Shown here piece after piece: positions 32,427-41,590 of a stretch of 64,000 nt of DNA. The translations under genes were made by a program, and so were the position numbers. Numbering within the stretch: position 1 is the stretch's first letter; each line of letters begins with the position of its first letter. Below the pieces are notes generated by a model. That model was not told the DNA's origin. It saw only the letters and a program-made list of their open reading frames with translations, and did not search any database. Source of the stretch: JAJFKB01 sp965230515 (GTDB lineage Bacteria > Pseudomonadota > Gammaproteobacteria > Pseudomonadales > IMCC2047); NCBI GenBank assembly GCA_965230515.1, contig OZ246007.1, positions 248,001 through 312,000 on the forward strand. Direction: 5' to 3'.

Positions 32427-33605
32427 ATGACCAATGTGGTTGTGTTGAGTGCCGTGCGCACGGCAGTTGGAGATTTTGGCGGTAGTCTTCAGAGTTATTC
32501 TCCGACGCAGTTGGCAGCGGCGGTCGTTAAAGAGGCCGTACAAAGATCAGAGGTTGCGCCAGAGAATGTGGGACACTCGGTTTTTGGTAATGTGATCGTT
32601 ACAGAACCACAGGATATGTATTTAGCGCGAGTTGCGGCGATTAATGCCGGTTTACCTGATAGCGTGCCGGCGGTGACGGTCAACCGGCTTTGCGGAAGCG
32701 GATTGCAAGCGGTGATTACTGCGGCTCAACAGATACAGCTAGGTCTGTGTAAAACTGCAGTGGCGGGAGGGGCCGAGTCGATGACACGTGCTCCCTATTT
32801 AGCTACCGGAGCGCGATTTGGTAATCGTATGGGTGATGGTAAGTTGCTGGATATGATGCTCGCAGCATTACACTGTCCGTTTGAGAAGGTTCATATGGGC
32901 TTGACTGCAGAGGCGATCGGTGAAAAATGGGGTATATCAAGAGAGCAGCAGGATCAACTCGCGCTGGAGAGTCACAGACGTGCACAGCGCGCCATTGAGC
33001 AGGGTTTTTTCACGGATCAAATACTGCCGTTACAGCTGAAAACGCGTAAAGGTACAACTGTCTTTGATCAGGACGAGCATGTGCGCTTTGACATGACGAT
33101 TGATGACCTGACAAAACTCAGACCGGCGTTCGATAAAGAGGGTACAGTTACGGCCGGTAATGCATCAGGTATTAATGATGCGGCAGCTGCGCTGGTTCTA
33201 ATGGATAAAACCGAGGCCGAAAAAGCTGGACACAAGCCTTTGGCGAGATTGGTTGATTATCGTTACGCGGGCGTCGAACCACTTTATATGGGTATTGGAC
33301 CTGTTCCTGCTGTACAAAGTCTGCTGAAAAATACTGGACTGGAAGTTCAGGATATTGACGTATGGGAAGTTAATGAGGCTTTTGCGGCTCAGGCTATCGC
33401 TGTCGCCAGGGAACTTGAAATACCTGATGACAAGCTGAATCCTAATGGCAGTGGCATTGGTATAGGACACCCGATTGGTGCTACCGGAGCGTTGATTACG
33501 GTCAAAGCGCTGTATGAGTTGCAGCGCCGCGAAGGGAGGTACGCTGTGGTGACCATGTGCATTGGTGGTGGCCAGGGTATTGCTGCGCTGTTCGAACGAA
33601 TTTAA
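32427..33605 (+). CDS. Thiolase (acetyl-CoA acyltransferase family)
   Basis: The 392-residue thiolase has the nucleophilic cysteine in NRLCGSGLQAV (near residue 90), NEAFAAQA, the His motif GSGIGIGHPIGATGA, and the second cysteine in MCIGGGQG near the C-terminus, so the active site is complete. It cleaves or forms beta-ketoacyl-CoA; the sequence resembles PhaA/BktB-type acetyl-CoA acetyltransferases. The ATG at 32427 is preferred over a GTG three bases earlier because GGAG is eight bases upstream. Together with the dehydrogenase it would form part of a beta-oxidation-like route; hydratase and hydroxyacyl dehydrogenase must come from elsewhere. Confidence 0.92.
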   Translation: MTNVVVLSAVRTAVGDFGGSLQSYSPTQLAAAVVKEAVQRSEVAPENVGHSVFGNVIVTEPQDMYLARVAAINAGLPDSVPAVTVNRLCGSGLQAVITAAQQIQLGLCKTAVAGGAESMTRAPYLATGARFGNRMGDGKLLDMMLAALHCPFEKVHMGLTAEAIGEKWGISREQQDQLALESHRRAQRAIEQGFFTDQILPLQLKTRKGTTVFDQDEHVRFDMTIDDLTKLRPAFDKEGTVTAGNASGINDAAAALVLMDKTEAEKAGHKPLARLVDYRYAGVEPLYMGIGPVPAVQSLLKNTGLEVQDIDVWEVNEAFAAQAIAVARELEIPDDKLNPNGSGIGIGHPIGATGALITVKALYELQRREGRYAVVTMCIGGGQGIAALFERI

Positions 33606-33739
33606 TTGATAATCTGCTTTTAGTGCTAGAGTTTAGAGATACTTTAGCCCTATAATAGTCTGTTGACGAATATGGGCTGGCAGTCAGATTAGAGATGCCA
33701 GCAATCATTCAGAGTTTTGCTTTCCTTGAGCGTTGAGAT

Positions 33740-33778
33740 CCTGTGTTCCCTTTCTCAGGAACACAGGCTTCTTTTTTG
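33740..33778 (+). terminator. Strong rho-independent terminator after the thiolase
   Basis: CCTGTGTTCC (33740-33749) pairs perfectly with GGAACACAGG (33758-33767), followed by CTTCTTTTTTG. Confidence 0.9.
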
Positions 33779-33892
33779 TGTCGATTCAGACCATTCCTGT
33801 CATTATTCTCTCCTTTTGCATTCGGTAGCGTATTGATGTTGATTTAATTCCTTTGGTAACGCCATTGAATCCGGTCGAATGTTTGGTTTAGT

Positions 33893-35203
33893 ATGCTGCG
33901 CGCTAACAACAATTTTTCAGAGGCTCTGGTGCAGAATAATAATTCACTGATAAAAGTCATTGGCCCTGGTTTGCTTTTCGCAGGCTCTGCAGTTGGTGTA
34001 TCCCATTTGGTGCAGTCGACAAGAGCCGGGGCCATGTATGGTATGGCCCTGGTTATTTTCATCATCGCCGCTTTTTTTACTAAGTACCCCGGTTTTCTTT
34101 TTGCGCCTCGATATTCCGCGATTACCGGCCGTTCAGTGCTTGCCAGTTACGCGCGCCAGGGCAGATTTGCAATGGGTTTTTATGGGTTGTCGACGATAAT
34201 TAGCATGTTTATCGGCGCAGCGGCAAACCTGCTGGTGACCTCAGGTTTGTTGATGGCAGTATTTGGCCTGGATAATGGCGTAGTCCCGCTGGCGACAGTG
34301 ATTAGTGCAGTTGGTATGGCCTTGCTGGTTGCGGGTCATTATCACTGGCTGGACAGAATCATGCGTGTGTTAATGGCTTTTTTAACGATAGCAACCCTGG
34401 CTGCAACTGTGATGGCTCTGCCGATGCTTAATTGGCAGGTTTCTGGCATTTGGTTCCCGGCTGAGTTTGATTTGGCGACGATTTTGTTTCTTGCTGCACT
34501 GGTTGGCTGGATGCCGACACCCAGCGATGTATCGGTGTGGCAATCACAATGGACAGTCGCCAAAATTCGGGATACCGGATATCGCCCTCAAGCCAGAGAG
34601 GCAAATCTTGATTTTCATTTAGGCTATATCTCGACACTTATACTGGCCTTCTGTTTTGTCATATTGGGTGCGGCGGTCATGCATGGCTCAGGGAATGGAT
34701 TTGAAGGCAGCCCGGCGAAATTTGCCGCCCAGGTAATTGGGCTTTATGAACAGGCTCTGGGTAAGTGGAGCGGTTCTTTAGTGGGTATTGCCGCAGTATC
34801 GGTGATGTTTTCCACACTGCTGGCGATTTTGGACGGGTATCCGCGCGGGTTCGCCAATTTTCTGTTATTGCTTCATGGCCAGGAAGAGGGGATCAAAGAA
34901 GATGCTGTTTCTGAAAAAAGGCGCCATCGTTATTACTGGAGCACAATGCTTGTCATGGTGATGGGCGCTTTGTTGATTCTGGGACTGTTTCAAGGGCAGT
35001 TCAAGAGTTTTGTGGACTTTGGGGCAACCGCAGCTTTTCTAGGTGCACCACTGTTTGCGCTGCTAAATCATCGGGCGATGCAGGGTAACGATGTCCCCGA
35101 ACATCTTAAACCTGGCAGACTGCTCTATATGTGGAGTATTTTTGGTATCTCGGCATTGGCGGTGTTTGCCATTCTCTATATTTATTTTGCCTTTTTGCAC
35201 TAA
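33893..35203 (+). CDS. Nramp-family transporter lacking the canonical metal motif
   Basis: The 436-residue membrane protein has about 11 transmembrane segments and Nramp-type order. The first helix reads GPGLLFAGSAVGVSHLVQST then RAGAMYG, where MntH-type proteins have DPGN before the equivalent AGA.YG. The sixth-helix region keeps MP (WMPTPSDVSVW) but not MPH. The aspartate and asparagine that bind manganese in classical Nramps are therefore absent. It may carry another ion or substrate, as do some other atypical Nramp-related proteins. It stands alone between a strong terminator and a repeat-rich gap. The start ATG has no clear ribosome site, so a slightly later start is possible. Confidence 0.8.
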   Translation: MLRANNNFSEALVQNNNSLIKVIGPGLLFAGSAVGVSHLVQSTRAGAMYGMALVIFIIAAFFTKYPGFLFAPRYSAITGRSVLASYARQGRFAMGFYGLSTIISMFIGAAANLLVTSGLLMAVFGLDNGVVPLATVISAVGMALLVAGHYHWLDRIMRVLMAFLTIATLAATVMALPMLNWQVSGIWFPAEFDLATILFLAALVGWMPTPSDVSVWQSQWTVAKIRDTGYRPQAREANLDFHLGYISTLILAFCFVILGAAVMHGSGNGFEGSPAKFAAQVIGLYEQALGKWSGSLVGIAAVSVMFSTLLAILDGYPRGFANFLLLLHGQEEGIKEDAVSEKRRHRYYWSTMLVMVMGALLILGLFQGQFKSFVDFGATAAFLGAPLFALLNHRAMQGNDVPEHLKPGRLLYMWSIFGISALAVFAILYIYFAFLH

Positions 35204-35314
35204 ATAGGCATGAGCCACATAAGGGAAGTGTTGATAAGAATGGTACTTATTAAGCCGGAAAGTATCCGTTTTGGGGGCCTACTTAACCGCGGTAGACTGT
35301 CGAAATATTTCCTT

Positions 35315-35361
35315 TAAACCATGTGCCCGGTTTAATCTGTAAACTGTGTTACCAGTTTGTA
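35315..35361. repeat. Relic of an IS481-type terminal repeat
   Basis: TAAACCATGTGCCCGGTT and, further on, TCTGTAAACTGTGTTA follow the same pattern and spacing as the right end of the IS at 18837-18881 (TAAACCATGTCTCCGGTA, TCTGTAAACTATGTCT). About 70% of bases agree. No transposase is nearby, so it is a solo end or scar of a related element. Confidence 0.5.
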
Positions 35362-35366
35362 CCCAA

Positions 35367-35407
35367 GCGCCACCTCTCCCTCCGGGAGAGCAACTGAGGT
35401 GAGCGCC
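35367..35407. repeat. Nested palindromic intergenic repeat
   Basis: CTCTCCC-TCC-GGGAGAG (35374-35390) is nested inside an outer pair CACCT/AGGTG and GCGC ends. This type of element is common between genes in proteobacteria. It sits between the IS relic and the stress-protein terminator. Confidence 0.6.
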
Positions 35408-35410
35408 GGC

Positions 35411-35443
35411 ACAAAAAAAGCCAGACCCAAAAGCCTGGCTTTA
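35411..35443 (-). terminator. Terminator of the universal stress protein gene
   Basis: On the minus strand AAAGCCAG pairs with CTGGCTTT around a ten-base loop and is followed by a run of Ts. It lies 23 bases after the stop codon of the stress-protein gene. Confidence 0.85.
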
Positions 35444-35465
35444 GTTAAGCTATTTAAAGTCAGGG

Positions 35466-36287
35466 CTATTCTGACCAGACAATCGTAACCACGTCGCAAT
35501 CGAGTTTATCCAATACGCGTTCAACTGTGTTGCCGAATATTTTTCCGGTCATGCCGGTCCCTGCTACGGCACCCATAACGACCATTTCAGCACCTATCTC
35601 GTTGGCTGTCTCAGCGATAGCATCTTCCGGGTGCCCGGTTATGCTGTGTGCATGAGTTCTTTCGATTCCGCATCTTTTGGCAAGGTCTGCGGGGTTGATA
35701 AAATCTTCCCAGTCCTTGTAGGCTCTGACCGCGTGTAATTCACCGTTTTCATAGGGCTTGAGAATCTCATTTGCCAGTTTTAGAACGCTGTCATTCATTT
35801 TTGTGTATGTTTCGTCAGATTCATCTGACTTGATCGCAGCGAGTATTTTGGCGCTTTCCAGTGATTCTTCCCGTTTCATTAAGAAGACCGGTACGTTTGC
35901 GGTACGCAATAGTTGCCAATCTGAACTTTTACGAAGTCGGCCGGGGAGACTTTTTCTTTTGCTGGCTTTAATAATCAGGTCGCATCCGGATTCGTTGGCT
36001 GCCGTACAGATGTTATCTCGCCACTCAGGGTCCCAGGCAATCTGAAACTCGATGTCAACACCGGCTTTCTTTAGCGGTTCAATCAAATATTCGAGCCATA
36101 ACTCATAGCGTTTCATCTCCACCGCTTTTAACTCTTCCGGGTCCTGGGATCGAGTACTAGAGTACACACAGCAGTGTGCCAGAATTTTAGCGCCGCGCAA
36201 TTTTGCGATACGTTCTGCTCTTTTAAGCAATCGATGGTTGTCCGACGTTGGATCTATGATGGCGAATACTTTATTCAAACTTGACAT
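35466..36287 (-). CDS. uspE: Tandem universal stress protein (UspE type)
   Basis: The 273 residues comprise two UspA-like domains (about 5-140 and 150-272), as in UspE. The first opens with KVFAIIDPTSDNHRLLKRA and has CDLIIKASKR. The second ends MVVMGAVAGTGMTGKIFGNTVERVLDKLDCDVVTIV (about 236-271), where GxxGxx9GNTxE is the ATP-binding pattern. It is a cytoplasmic stress-response protein. Transcription is monocistronic, with its own terminator. It is divergent from the CBS-domain gene; both are stress or energy-sensing types. Confidence 0.88.
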   Translation of the reverse strand: MSSLNKVFAIIDPTSDNHRLLKRAERIAKLRGAKILAHCCVYSSTRSQDPEELKAVEMKRYELWLEYLIEPLKKAGVDIEFQIAWDPEWRDNICTAANESGCDLIIKASKRKSLPGRLRKSSDWQLLRTANVPVFLMKREESLESAKILAAIKSDESDETYTKMNDSVLKLANEILKPYENGELHAVRAYKDWEDFINPADLAKRCGIERTHAHSITGHPEDAIAETANEIGAEMVVMGAVAGTGMTGKIFGNTVERVLDKLDCDVVTIVWSE

Positions 36288-36617
36288 AATGCGGGGTCCT
36301 GATTGGCAATAATCAATAATATTAAAACTTCCAGCGATAGGTTAAACCATGTGCTGGCGGTTGAAAACAGCCAAAAACGATAAATCCACTTAAACGGGTT
36401 TTATTTGTGCTTAGAGCGTACGAAATTGCCTATAAAAATATTAAACTACACACTTTGAGCCATTATTCTGCTTAGAGACTGGTATTAGGCAGGTTTTGGA
36501 GCGGCGGTGGAGGTAAGCGAGTAAGTGATGAAGCTTGACTGCTCACGGCTTTCGGCGTAAAAGTGGAATTATCCCATGCCGTATTTCGGATAACGATAAA
36601 AATTAGGGAGCAAAATA
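36288..36617. other. Divergent intergenic region between uspE and the CBS gene
   Basis: An AT-rich region likely to hold the divergent promoters. I could not place a convincing -35/-10 pair or operator. AGGGAG lies about eight bases before the CBS gene start at 36618. Confidence 0.4.
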
Positions 36618-37031
36618 ATGCTTAGATCAATAAAAGTGCGGGACTATATGACAAAGGGGCTGATCACATTGAAGCCCGAAATGGATCTTTTCGAAGCAAT
36701 CTCAATATTACAGACTAATCGGATTTCCGGGGCACCAGTGGTTGATGAGAATGGCCACCTGATTGGTGTTTTGTCGGAAGGTGACTGCCTTAATGCTATA
36801 ATTAAAGATATATATTATGAAGAGGCGGGTGGCAGAGTATCAGAATGTATGAGTATCGATGTCGAAACCATCAGTCCGGAAGACGATATTGTTGATATTG
36901 CTGTTGATTTCAACAAGAAGAGAAAACGTCGTTTCCCTGTAATAGAAGATGATAAATTGGTTGGGCAAATTAGTCAGCGTGACATTTTAAGGGCTGTTTT
37001 GGATATAGCCCAGCATCCCAGTCACGGATAA
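36618..37031 (+). CDS. CBS-pair domain protein
   Basis: The 137-residue protein consists of a tandem CBS pair and nothing else. The first CBS is about 8-60 (VRDYMTKGLITLKPEMDLFEAISILQ, GAPVVDENGHLIGVLSEGD) and the second about 75-130 (ECMSIDVETISPEDDIVDIAVDF, FPVIEDDKLVGQISQRDIL). CBS pairs bind adenosine nucleotides and regulate partners. AGGGAG precedes the ATG. It lies 36 bases before the response regulator on the same strand and could be co-transcribed. The partner is unknown. Confidence 0.9.
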   Translation: MLRSIKVRDYMTKGLITLKPEMDLFEAISILQTNRISGAPVVDENGHLIGVLSEGDCLNAIIKDIYYEEAGGRVSECMSIDVETISPEDDIVDIAVDFNKKRKRRFPVIEDDKLVGQISQRDILRAVLDIAQHPSHG

Positions 37032-37067
37032 ACTGATGGGGCCCAACTGTGCGTACGGAGAACTTGG

Positions 37068-37733
37068 GTGACAAATATACTGATAGTTGATGATCATGAC
37101 CTGGTGCGCTTTGGTATAAGGCGTATTCTCGAGGATATGCCTAACATCACGGTGGTGGGTGAAGCTGTAAGCGGCGAGGAAGCAATTAAGCAGGTTCGGG
37201 AGTTGAATCCTGATGTTGTTTTGATGGATGTATTAATGCCAGGTATCGGCGGGTTGGAAGCTACGCGCCGAATTCATCATTACAATCCTGATATCAAAGT
37301 GATTGTCGTAACGGCTTGTGACGATGATGTATACCCGACACGCTTGATGAATGCCGGAGCCGCAGGTTATTTGACCAAGGGCGCAGATGTAGAAGAGATG
37401 GCTGAGGCGATTAAGCAGGTGCATGCGGGGCGAAGATATATAAGTCCGGACATCGCGCAAAAGCTGGCATTGAAATCCTTTAGCGGAGAGCCCAACGGGG
37501 TGCCCTTTGATCAACTGTCCGAGCGAGAGTTGCAAATCGCGATGATGATCGTGCATTGTCATAAGGTTAATGATATCGCTGAAAAGCTCTGCCTTAGCCC
37601 TAAGACAGTGAACACATACCGTTATCGGATATTCAGTAAATTGAGTATAAATAGTGATGTAGAACTGGCATTAATGGCAGTGCGATTTGGTTTGCTTGAA
37701 AACAGTGCTGAAGGACTGCCAAAGCCGGCCTGA
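37068..37733 (+). CDS. uvrY: Response regulator UvrY/GacA (NarL/LuxR family)
   Basis: The 221-residue protein has a receiver domain (1-120) with acidic pocket VDDHD, phospho-acceptor Asp in VVLMDVLMPG (about residue 54) and a switch lysine in YLTKGA. The C-terminal LuxR-type helix-turn-helix contains LSERELQIAMMI and LCLSPKTVNTYRYRIFSKL. The start is a GTG with GGAG seven bases upstream. It lies directly before uvrC and pgsA as in E. coli and pseudomonads, which identifies it as UvrY/GacA, partner of the BarA/GacS kinase and activator of Csr/Rsm small RNAs. Confidence 0.95.
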   Translation: MTNILIVDDHDLVRFGIRRILEDMPNITVVGEAVSGEEAIKQVRELNPDVVLMDVLMPGIGGLEATRRIHHYNPDIKVIVVTACDDDVYPTRLMNAGAAGYLTKGADVEEMAEAIKQVHAGRRYISPDIAQKLALKSFSGEPNGVPFDQLSERELQIAMMIVHCHKVNDIAEKLCLSPKTVNTYRYRIFSKLSINSDVELALMAVRFGLLENSAEGLPKPA

Positions 37734-37777
37734 TATGATAAGTCCCAGAGAACACCCTCTGACTACTTGAAGTTAAT

Positions 37778-39604
37778 TTGTCTGAATTCAATTCTGATCA
37801 ATTTTTGGCTGACCTGAAGCACTTGCCGGGCGTCTATCAGATGCTCGACAAAAGCGGTGGTGTGCTTTATGTCGGCAAGGCCAAGAGCCTTAAAAATCGG
37901 GTTTCGAGTTATTTTCGGCAGCAATCCTTAAGCATTAAAAATAGATCTTTAATGCAGAAGGTAGAGGATATTCAGGTCACGGTCACCAGCAGCGAAACGG
38001 AAGCGTTGCTGTTGGAACAAAATCTGATTAAAAGTGAAAAGCCACCCTATAATATATTGCTGCGTGACGATAAATCGTATCCCTATATTTATCTCACACA
38101 GGCTAAAGAATATCCTTCCATCGGAATTCATCGGGGTAAACGTAAGCCATCGGTAAGGTATTTTGGCCCTTTTCCTAGTGCTTCGGCGGTACGGGAAACC
38201 CTGCAGCTGTTACAGAAATCCTTCAAAGTCAGGCAATGTGATGAGAGCTATTTTAATAATCGCACTCGTCCCTGTCTGCAATATCAGATCAAGCGGTGCA
38301 CAGCCCCTTGTGTCGGACAGATTTCCAAACAAAATTATGATGAGGATGTTCGCCATACCCGTATGTTTTTGGAAGGGAAGGACCGGGAAATTGTTGGTGA
38401 ATTACAAAAGCAGATGGATGATGCGTCCAGTCAGCTCAATTTTGAAAGAGCCGCAGAGTTAAGGGACCAGGTCGCTTACCTCAGAAAAATTCAGGAGCAA
38501 CAGTATGTATCCTGCACCAGTGGTGATGTGGATATTGTGGCCGGCATGGTAAAGCCGATCGGGTGCTGCGTCCATTTACTGTTTATCCGCTCTGGGCGGA
38601 TTCTGGGCAGCAGAACTTATTATCCAAAAGCCAATGGCTCAGTATCGCTGCAAGAGCTGCTCAGCGCATTTATACCTCAGTTTTACTTGGGAAAAGATGC
38701 TCACCACCAGGTGCCAAGGGAAATTATTTGCAACAGCGACCTGGAAGATCAGGAGACATTGCTGAGTGCATTGTCAGAGGCAGCGGGTAGGAAATTAAGG
38801 TTTTCCTCTAATGTAAGAGGGGAAAGAGCACGTTGGCTGCAAATGGCCATTAATAATGCAGATAAAAACCTGCTGGGACATCATACGCGCAAACTGGATT
38901 ACTATGGTCGTTTGAAAGCGTTGCAGGAGGCTCTTTCATTGGATGAGATGCCCCAGCGGATGGAGTGTTTTGATGTCAGTCATAGTGCTGGTGAGGCAAC
39001 GGTAGCTTCCTGTGTGGTATTTGATGCTAATGGGCCGCTGAATGCAGATTATCGACGTTTTAATATTAAAAACATTACGCCAGGAGATGATTATGCCGCG
39101 ATGGCGCAAGCTATTAAACGACGCTATAAAAGATTAAAAAATGGAGAGGCTAAAATGCCTGATATTTTGTTTATCGATGGTGGCAAAGGACAACTTCGCA
39201 TGGCGGAGGATACTCTGGCAGAGCTCGATATCAATGAAGTGTTGCTCGTGGGAGTCGCAAAAGGAATTACTCGCAAGCCCGGGCTTGAGTCACTGTTTGT
39301 TGCAGGTAAAAGCGATGAAGTCATACTGTCTTCAGACTCGGCTGCACTTCATCTGGTGCAGCATATTCGTGATGAAGCACACCGTTTTGCAATCGGTGGC
39401 CACCGACAAAGCAGGGGAAAAAAACGAACCAGTTCTACCTTGGAGGGCATACCCGGAGTAGGCCCAAAAAGACGGGCGGTTTTGTTACGTCATTTTGGAG
39501 GCTTGCAGGCGATTGAGAGTGCAAGTCTGGAGGAGATTGCTAAAGTACCCGGTGTCAGTAAGACGCTGTCTGAAGAAATTTATGCCTGCCTACATAATGA
39601 ATAA
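37778..39604 (+). CDS. uvrC: Excinuclease ABC subunit C
   Basis: This full-length UvrC has 608 residues: an N-terminal GIY-YIG nuclease (GVYQML, VLYVGKAKSLKNRV, residues 18-45), a cysteine segment (CLQYQIKRCTAPCVG), UVR motif (about 195-230), the RNase H-like second nuclease (MECFDVSHSAGE, FIDGGKGQL) and a C-terminal helix-hairpin-helix (LEGIPGVGPKRRAVLLRHFGG). It makes both incisions around DNA damage with UvrB. The start is TTG at 37778, 44 bases after uvrY; no ATG fits the conserved N-terminus. Confidence 0.97.
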   Translation: MSEFNSDQFLADLKHLPGVYQMLDKSGGVLYVGKAKSLKNRVSSYFRQQSLSIKNRSLMQKVEDIQVTVTSSETEALLLEQNLIKSEKPPYNILLRDDKSYPYIYLTQAKEYPSIGIHRGKRKPSVRYFGPFPSASAVRETLQLLQKSFKVRQCDESYFNNRTRPCLQYQIKRCTAPCVGQISKQNYDEDVRHTRMFLEGKDREIVGELQKQMDDASSQLNFERAAELRDQVAYLRKIQEQQYVSCTSGDVDIVAGMVKPIGCCVHLLFIRSGRILGSRTYYPKANGSVSLQELLSAFIPQFYLGKDAHHQVPREIICNSDLEDQETLLSALSEAAGRKLRFSSNVRGERARWLQMAINNADKNLLGHHTRKLDYYGRLKALQEALSLDEMPQRMECFDVSHSAGEATVASCVVFDANGPLNADYRRFNIKNITPGDDYAAMAQAIKRRYKRLKNGEAKMPDILFIDGGKGQLRMAEDTLAELDINEVLLVGVAKGITRKPGLESLFVAGKSDEVILSSDSAALHLVQHIRDEAHRFAIGGHRQSRGKKRTSSTLEGIPGVGPKRRAVLLRHFGGLQAIESASLEEIAKVPGVSKTLSEEIYACLHNE

Positions 39605-39655
39605 TCCGGCCTGTTACAGTATGATGTGCAACTTTTGTGGCGACCTTCTGTGAAT

Positions 39656-40204
39656 ATGAGTATTCCCAACATTATTACCAGCATAAGAGTGCTTCTGATT
39701 CCGATTCTGGTGTTGGTATTTTATCTGCCTTTTGAGGGGCGCTACCTCGCTTCAGCTGCCATATTTACGGTAGCCAGCATTTCAGACTGGTTGGATGGTT
39801 ATCTGGCAAGGCGTTGGGATCAATACACTCAATTCGGTGCTTTTTTCGATCCGGTCGCCGATAAGCTTATCGTGGCGGTGGCTTTGGTGTTGCTGGTTGA
39901 AGAGCATTCCTCTTTGCTATTAACGATACCGGCAATGATTATTATAGGCCGGGAAATCGTAATATCAGCGCTTCGTGAGTGGATGGCTGAACTCGGCAAA
40001 CGCACCAGCGTTGCGGTTTCCTATATTGGAAAACTGAAAACCACGTTACAGATGGTGGCTATTATTGTATTGCTTCTTGACGGACCAAACACTGATGCTG
40101 CAAGTGTGGGGCTGGTTCTGCTTTATGGTTCAGCTGTGCTGACATTATGGTCAATGGTAATTTATCTTGCTGCCGCCTGGGGCGATTTAACAAAAGATAT
40201 CTAG
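39656..40204 (+). CDS. pgsA: CDP-diacylglycerol-glycerol-3-phosphate 3-phosphatidyltransferase
   Basis: The 182-residue integral membrane enzyme has the CDP-alcohol phosphotransferase signature DWLDGYLARRWDQYTQFGAFFDPVADK (about 42-68; pattern DGxxAR...GxxxDxxxD complete). It makes phosphatidylglycerophosphate from CDP-diacylglycerol. I start it at the ATG 39656 (MSIPNIITSIR), the conserved family start, rather than ten codons earlier. It lies 51 bases after uvrC, in the order found in enterobacteria and pseudomonads. A second, diverged member of the family is at 62902. Confidence 0.93.
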   Translation: MSIPNIITSIRVLLIPILVLVFYLPFEGRYLASAAIFTVASISDWLDGYLARRWDQYTQFGAFFDPVADKLIVAVALVLLVEEHSSLLLTIPAMIIIGREIVISALREWMAELGKRTSVAVSYIGKLKTTLQMVAIIVLLLDGPNTDAASVGLVLLYGSAVLTLWSMVIYLAAAWGDLTKDI

Positions 40205-40278
40205 AGCCTCAGTGTAAAACAGTCATTAAGCAAGACGCATTTGCGAAGAAATATCACCATCTTTCGAGTACGCCCTGT

Positions 40279-40539
40279 TTATTTGACCACCCTTCGGCAG
40301 CCCATGATTTTACAGTTGCGCTCGCTTTGTAAACGGTTCTGAATCAGGCTTTGGTCGCACTCGTAACTGTTTTTGTAGAGCACACTCACATCACTCTCAG
40401 CGGGTTCTTCGCAGTAGCGTTCATAGTACACTTGGCTTCGGGTAAACCAGGTGTAAAGGCCCAGTCCGATTGTCAATGTCAGCAGGACGAGTGTTGAGTA
40501 ACCGGAAATCTTTCGATATCCACGTACAATTTTTCCCAT
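40279..40539 (-). CDS. Small membrane-anchored protein of unknown function
   Basis: The 86-residue protein has one strong membrane segment (residues 14-33, STLVLLTLTIGLGLYTW) after a basic N-terminus, so the C-terminal 50 residues should lie in the periplasm. These contain four cysteines (RYCEE, YECDQ, RNCK, MGCRR). I do not recognise the family. The ribosome site is weak. It lies alone between pgsA and the AraC-type regulator, both on separate transcripts. It may be real because of the signal-anchor and ordered cysteines, but confidence is moderate. Confidence 0.5.
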   Translation of the reverse strand: MGKIVRGYRKISGYSTLVLLTLTIGLGLYTWFTRSQVYYERYCEEPAESDVSVLYKNSYECDQSLIQNRLQSERNCKIMGCRRVVK

Positions 40540-40597
40540 ATATTACTCATCAGGTTTCTGGAGTGGCATCTGGAACGGTGACAAAAGCTTAGCGAAT

Positions 40598-41590
40598 TTA
40601 TCCCGCCTGTACACTAAATAATTTTGCTCGTACCAGTTTTCGGTATTGGCGTGGCGTTAAGGAAACCTGCTTTTTAAACAGCGACGCAAAGTAGGCTGAA
40701 TCGCTGTAGCCAACCTTAAAACTAATCTCCGCTATGCTGAGGTTGCTCTCTTTCAGCAGATCTTTGGCGGTACCTATGCGCACCTGGTGAAGATACTCTG
40801 ACGGTGTTCTGCCCGTTGCCTGTTTAAATCGACGATTAAATGTTCGTATGCTCATGTCGAACTGGTTGGCAACCGCTTGAAGCGTAAAGGTGTTGGGGTA
40901 GTTTCTAAGCATCCATTGCTGTGCCTGGATAATCTCTTCATCGTGATGCACAGATTGCTCATCGAAAGAATAAAATATACTCTCATAGGATTGTTTGATT
41001 TCATGGGCAAAGTGTTGCTCTATCTTCAGAGCAATCTCATGATTATAAAATCGTTCGATAAAATGAATCATGAGATTGGTGATTGAGTTGATGCGTCCAG
41101 CGCAATAGATATTTTCGGTGTTTGTGATGAAACGTTTGGTTTGCAGTTTTACTTTGGGGTAACGTTTTCTGAACTGCTCGAAATAGTACCAGTGGGTAGT
41201 CGCCGGTTTGTAATCGAGTATTCCACACTCCGCAAGAAAGCAGCATCCGGTGCCGGTCGCGCAAATGAGCGCCTGGTTTTCCTGTTGATGCAGCAACCAC
41301 TCCATAATAACGGGGAAACGACGAATCACTGGCCTGGGATTTCCCCATAGCGCAGGGATAATAATAAGATTGGTATTATTTATCGACTCCAGTTTGACAT
41401 GAGGTTTGATTTCGATACCTCCGGTAATTTCCAAAGGTTTTCCATCGACACTGGCAATTTGCGTGATCAACCGGTCCCTTGCAGGATTCTCAATGCGACT
41501 CATAGCGTCTGCCGCATTGAGCATTTCGATTGGCAAAGTGATGCTGGTTCCAAGCGCTTTTGGTACGGCTAATATAGTGACATGCTTCAT
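40598..41590 (-). CDS. GATase1-like/AraC-family transcriptional activator
   Basis: About 330 residues. The N-terminal 190 are a DJ-1/PfpI-like domain (VTILAVPKALGTSITLPIEMLNAA, ALICATGTGCCFLAECGIL), used as a sensor in this regulator group. The last 100 are an AraC DNA-binding domain with two helix-turn-helix units (LQAVANQFDMSIRTFNRRFK; SIAEISFKVGYSDSAYFASLFKK). I start at the ATG at 41590, since the upstream extension is not conserved in kind. It is divergent from the ketoacyl synthase at 41753 and most likely controls it. Confidence 0.9.
   Translation of the reverse strand: MKHVTILAVPKALGTSITLPIEMLNAADAMSRIENPARDRLITQIASVDGKPLEITGGIEIKPHVKLESINNTNLIIIPALWGNPRPVIRRFPVIMEWLLHQQENQALICATGTGCCFLAECGILDYKPATTHWYYFEQFRKRYPKVKLQTKRFITNTENIYCAGRINSITNLMIHFIERFYNHEIALKIEQHFAHEIKQSYESIFYSFDEQSVHHDEEIIQAQQWMLRNYPNTFTLQAVANQFDMSIRTFNRRFKQATGRTPSEYLHQVRIGTAKDLLKESNLSIAEISFKVGYSDSAYFASLFKKQVSLTPRQYRKLVRAKLFSVQAG

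Noticed and set aside
35367..35407. Palindrome as terminator of the Nramp gene
   Set aside because: It has no T run and is more than 160 bases past the stop codon; it looks like a dispersed intergenic repeat.
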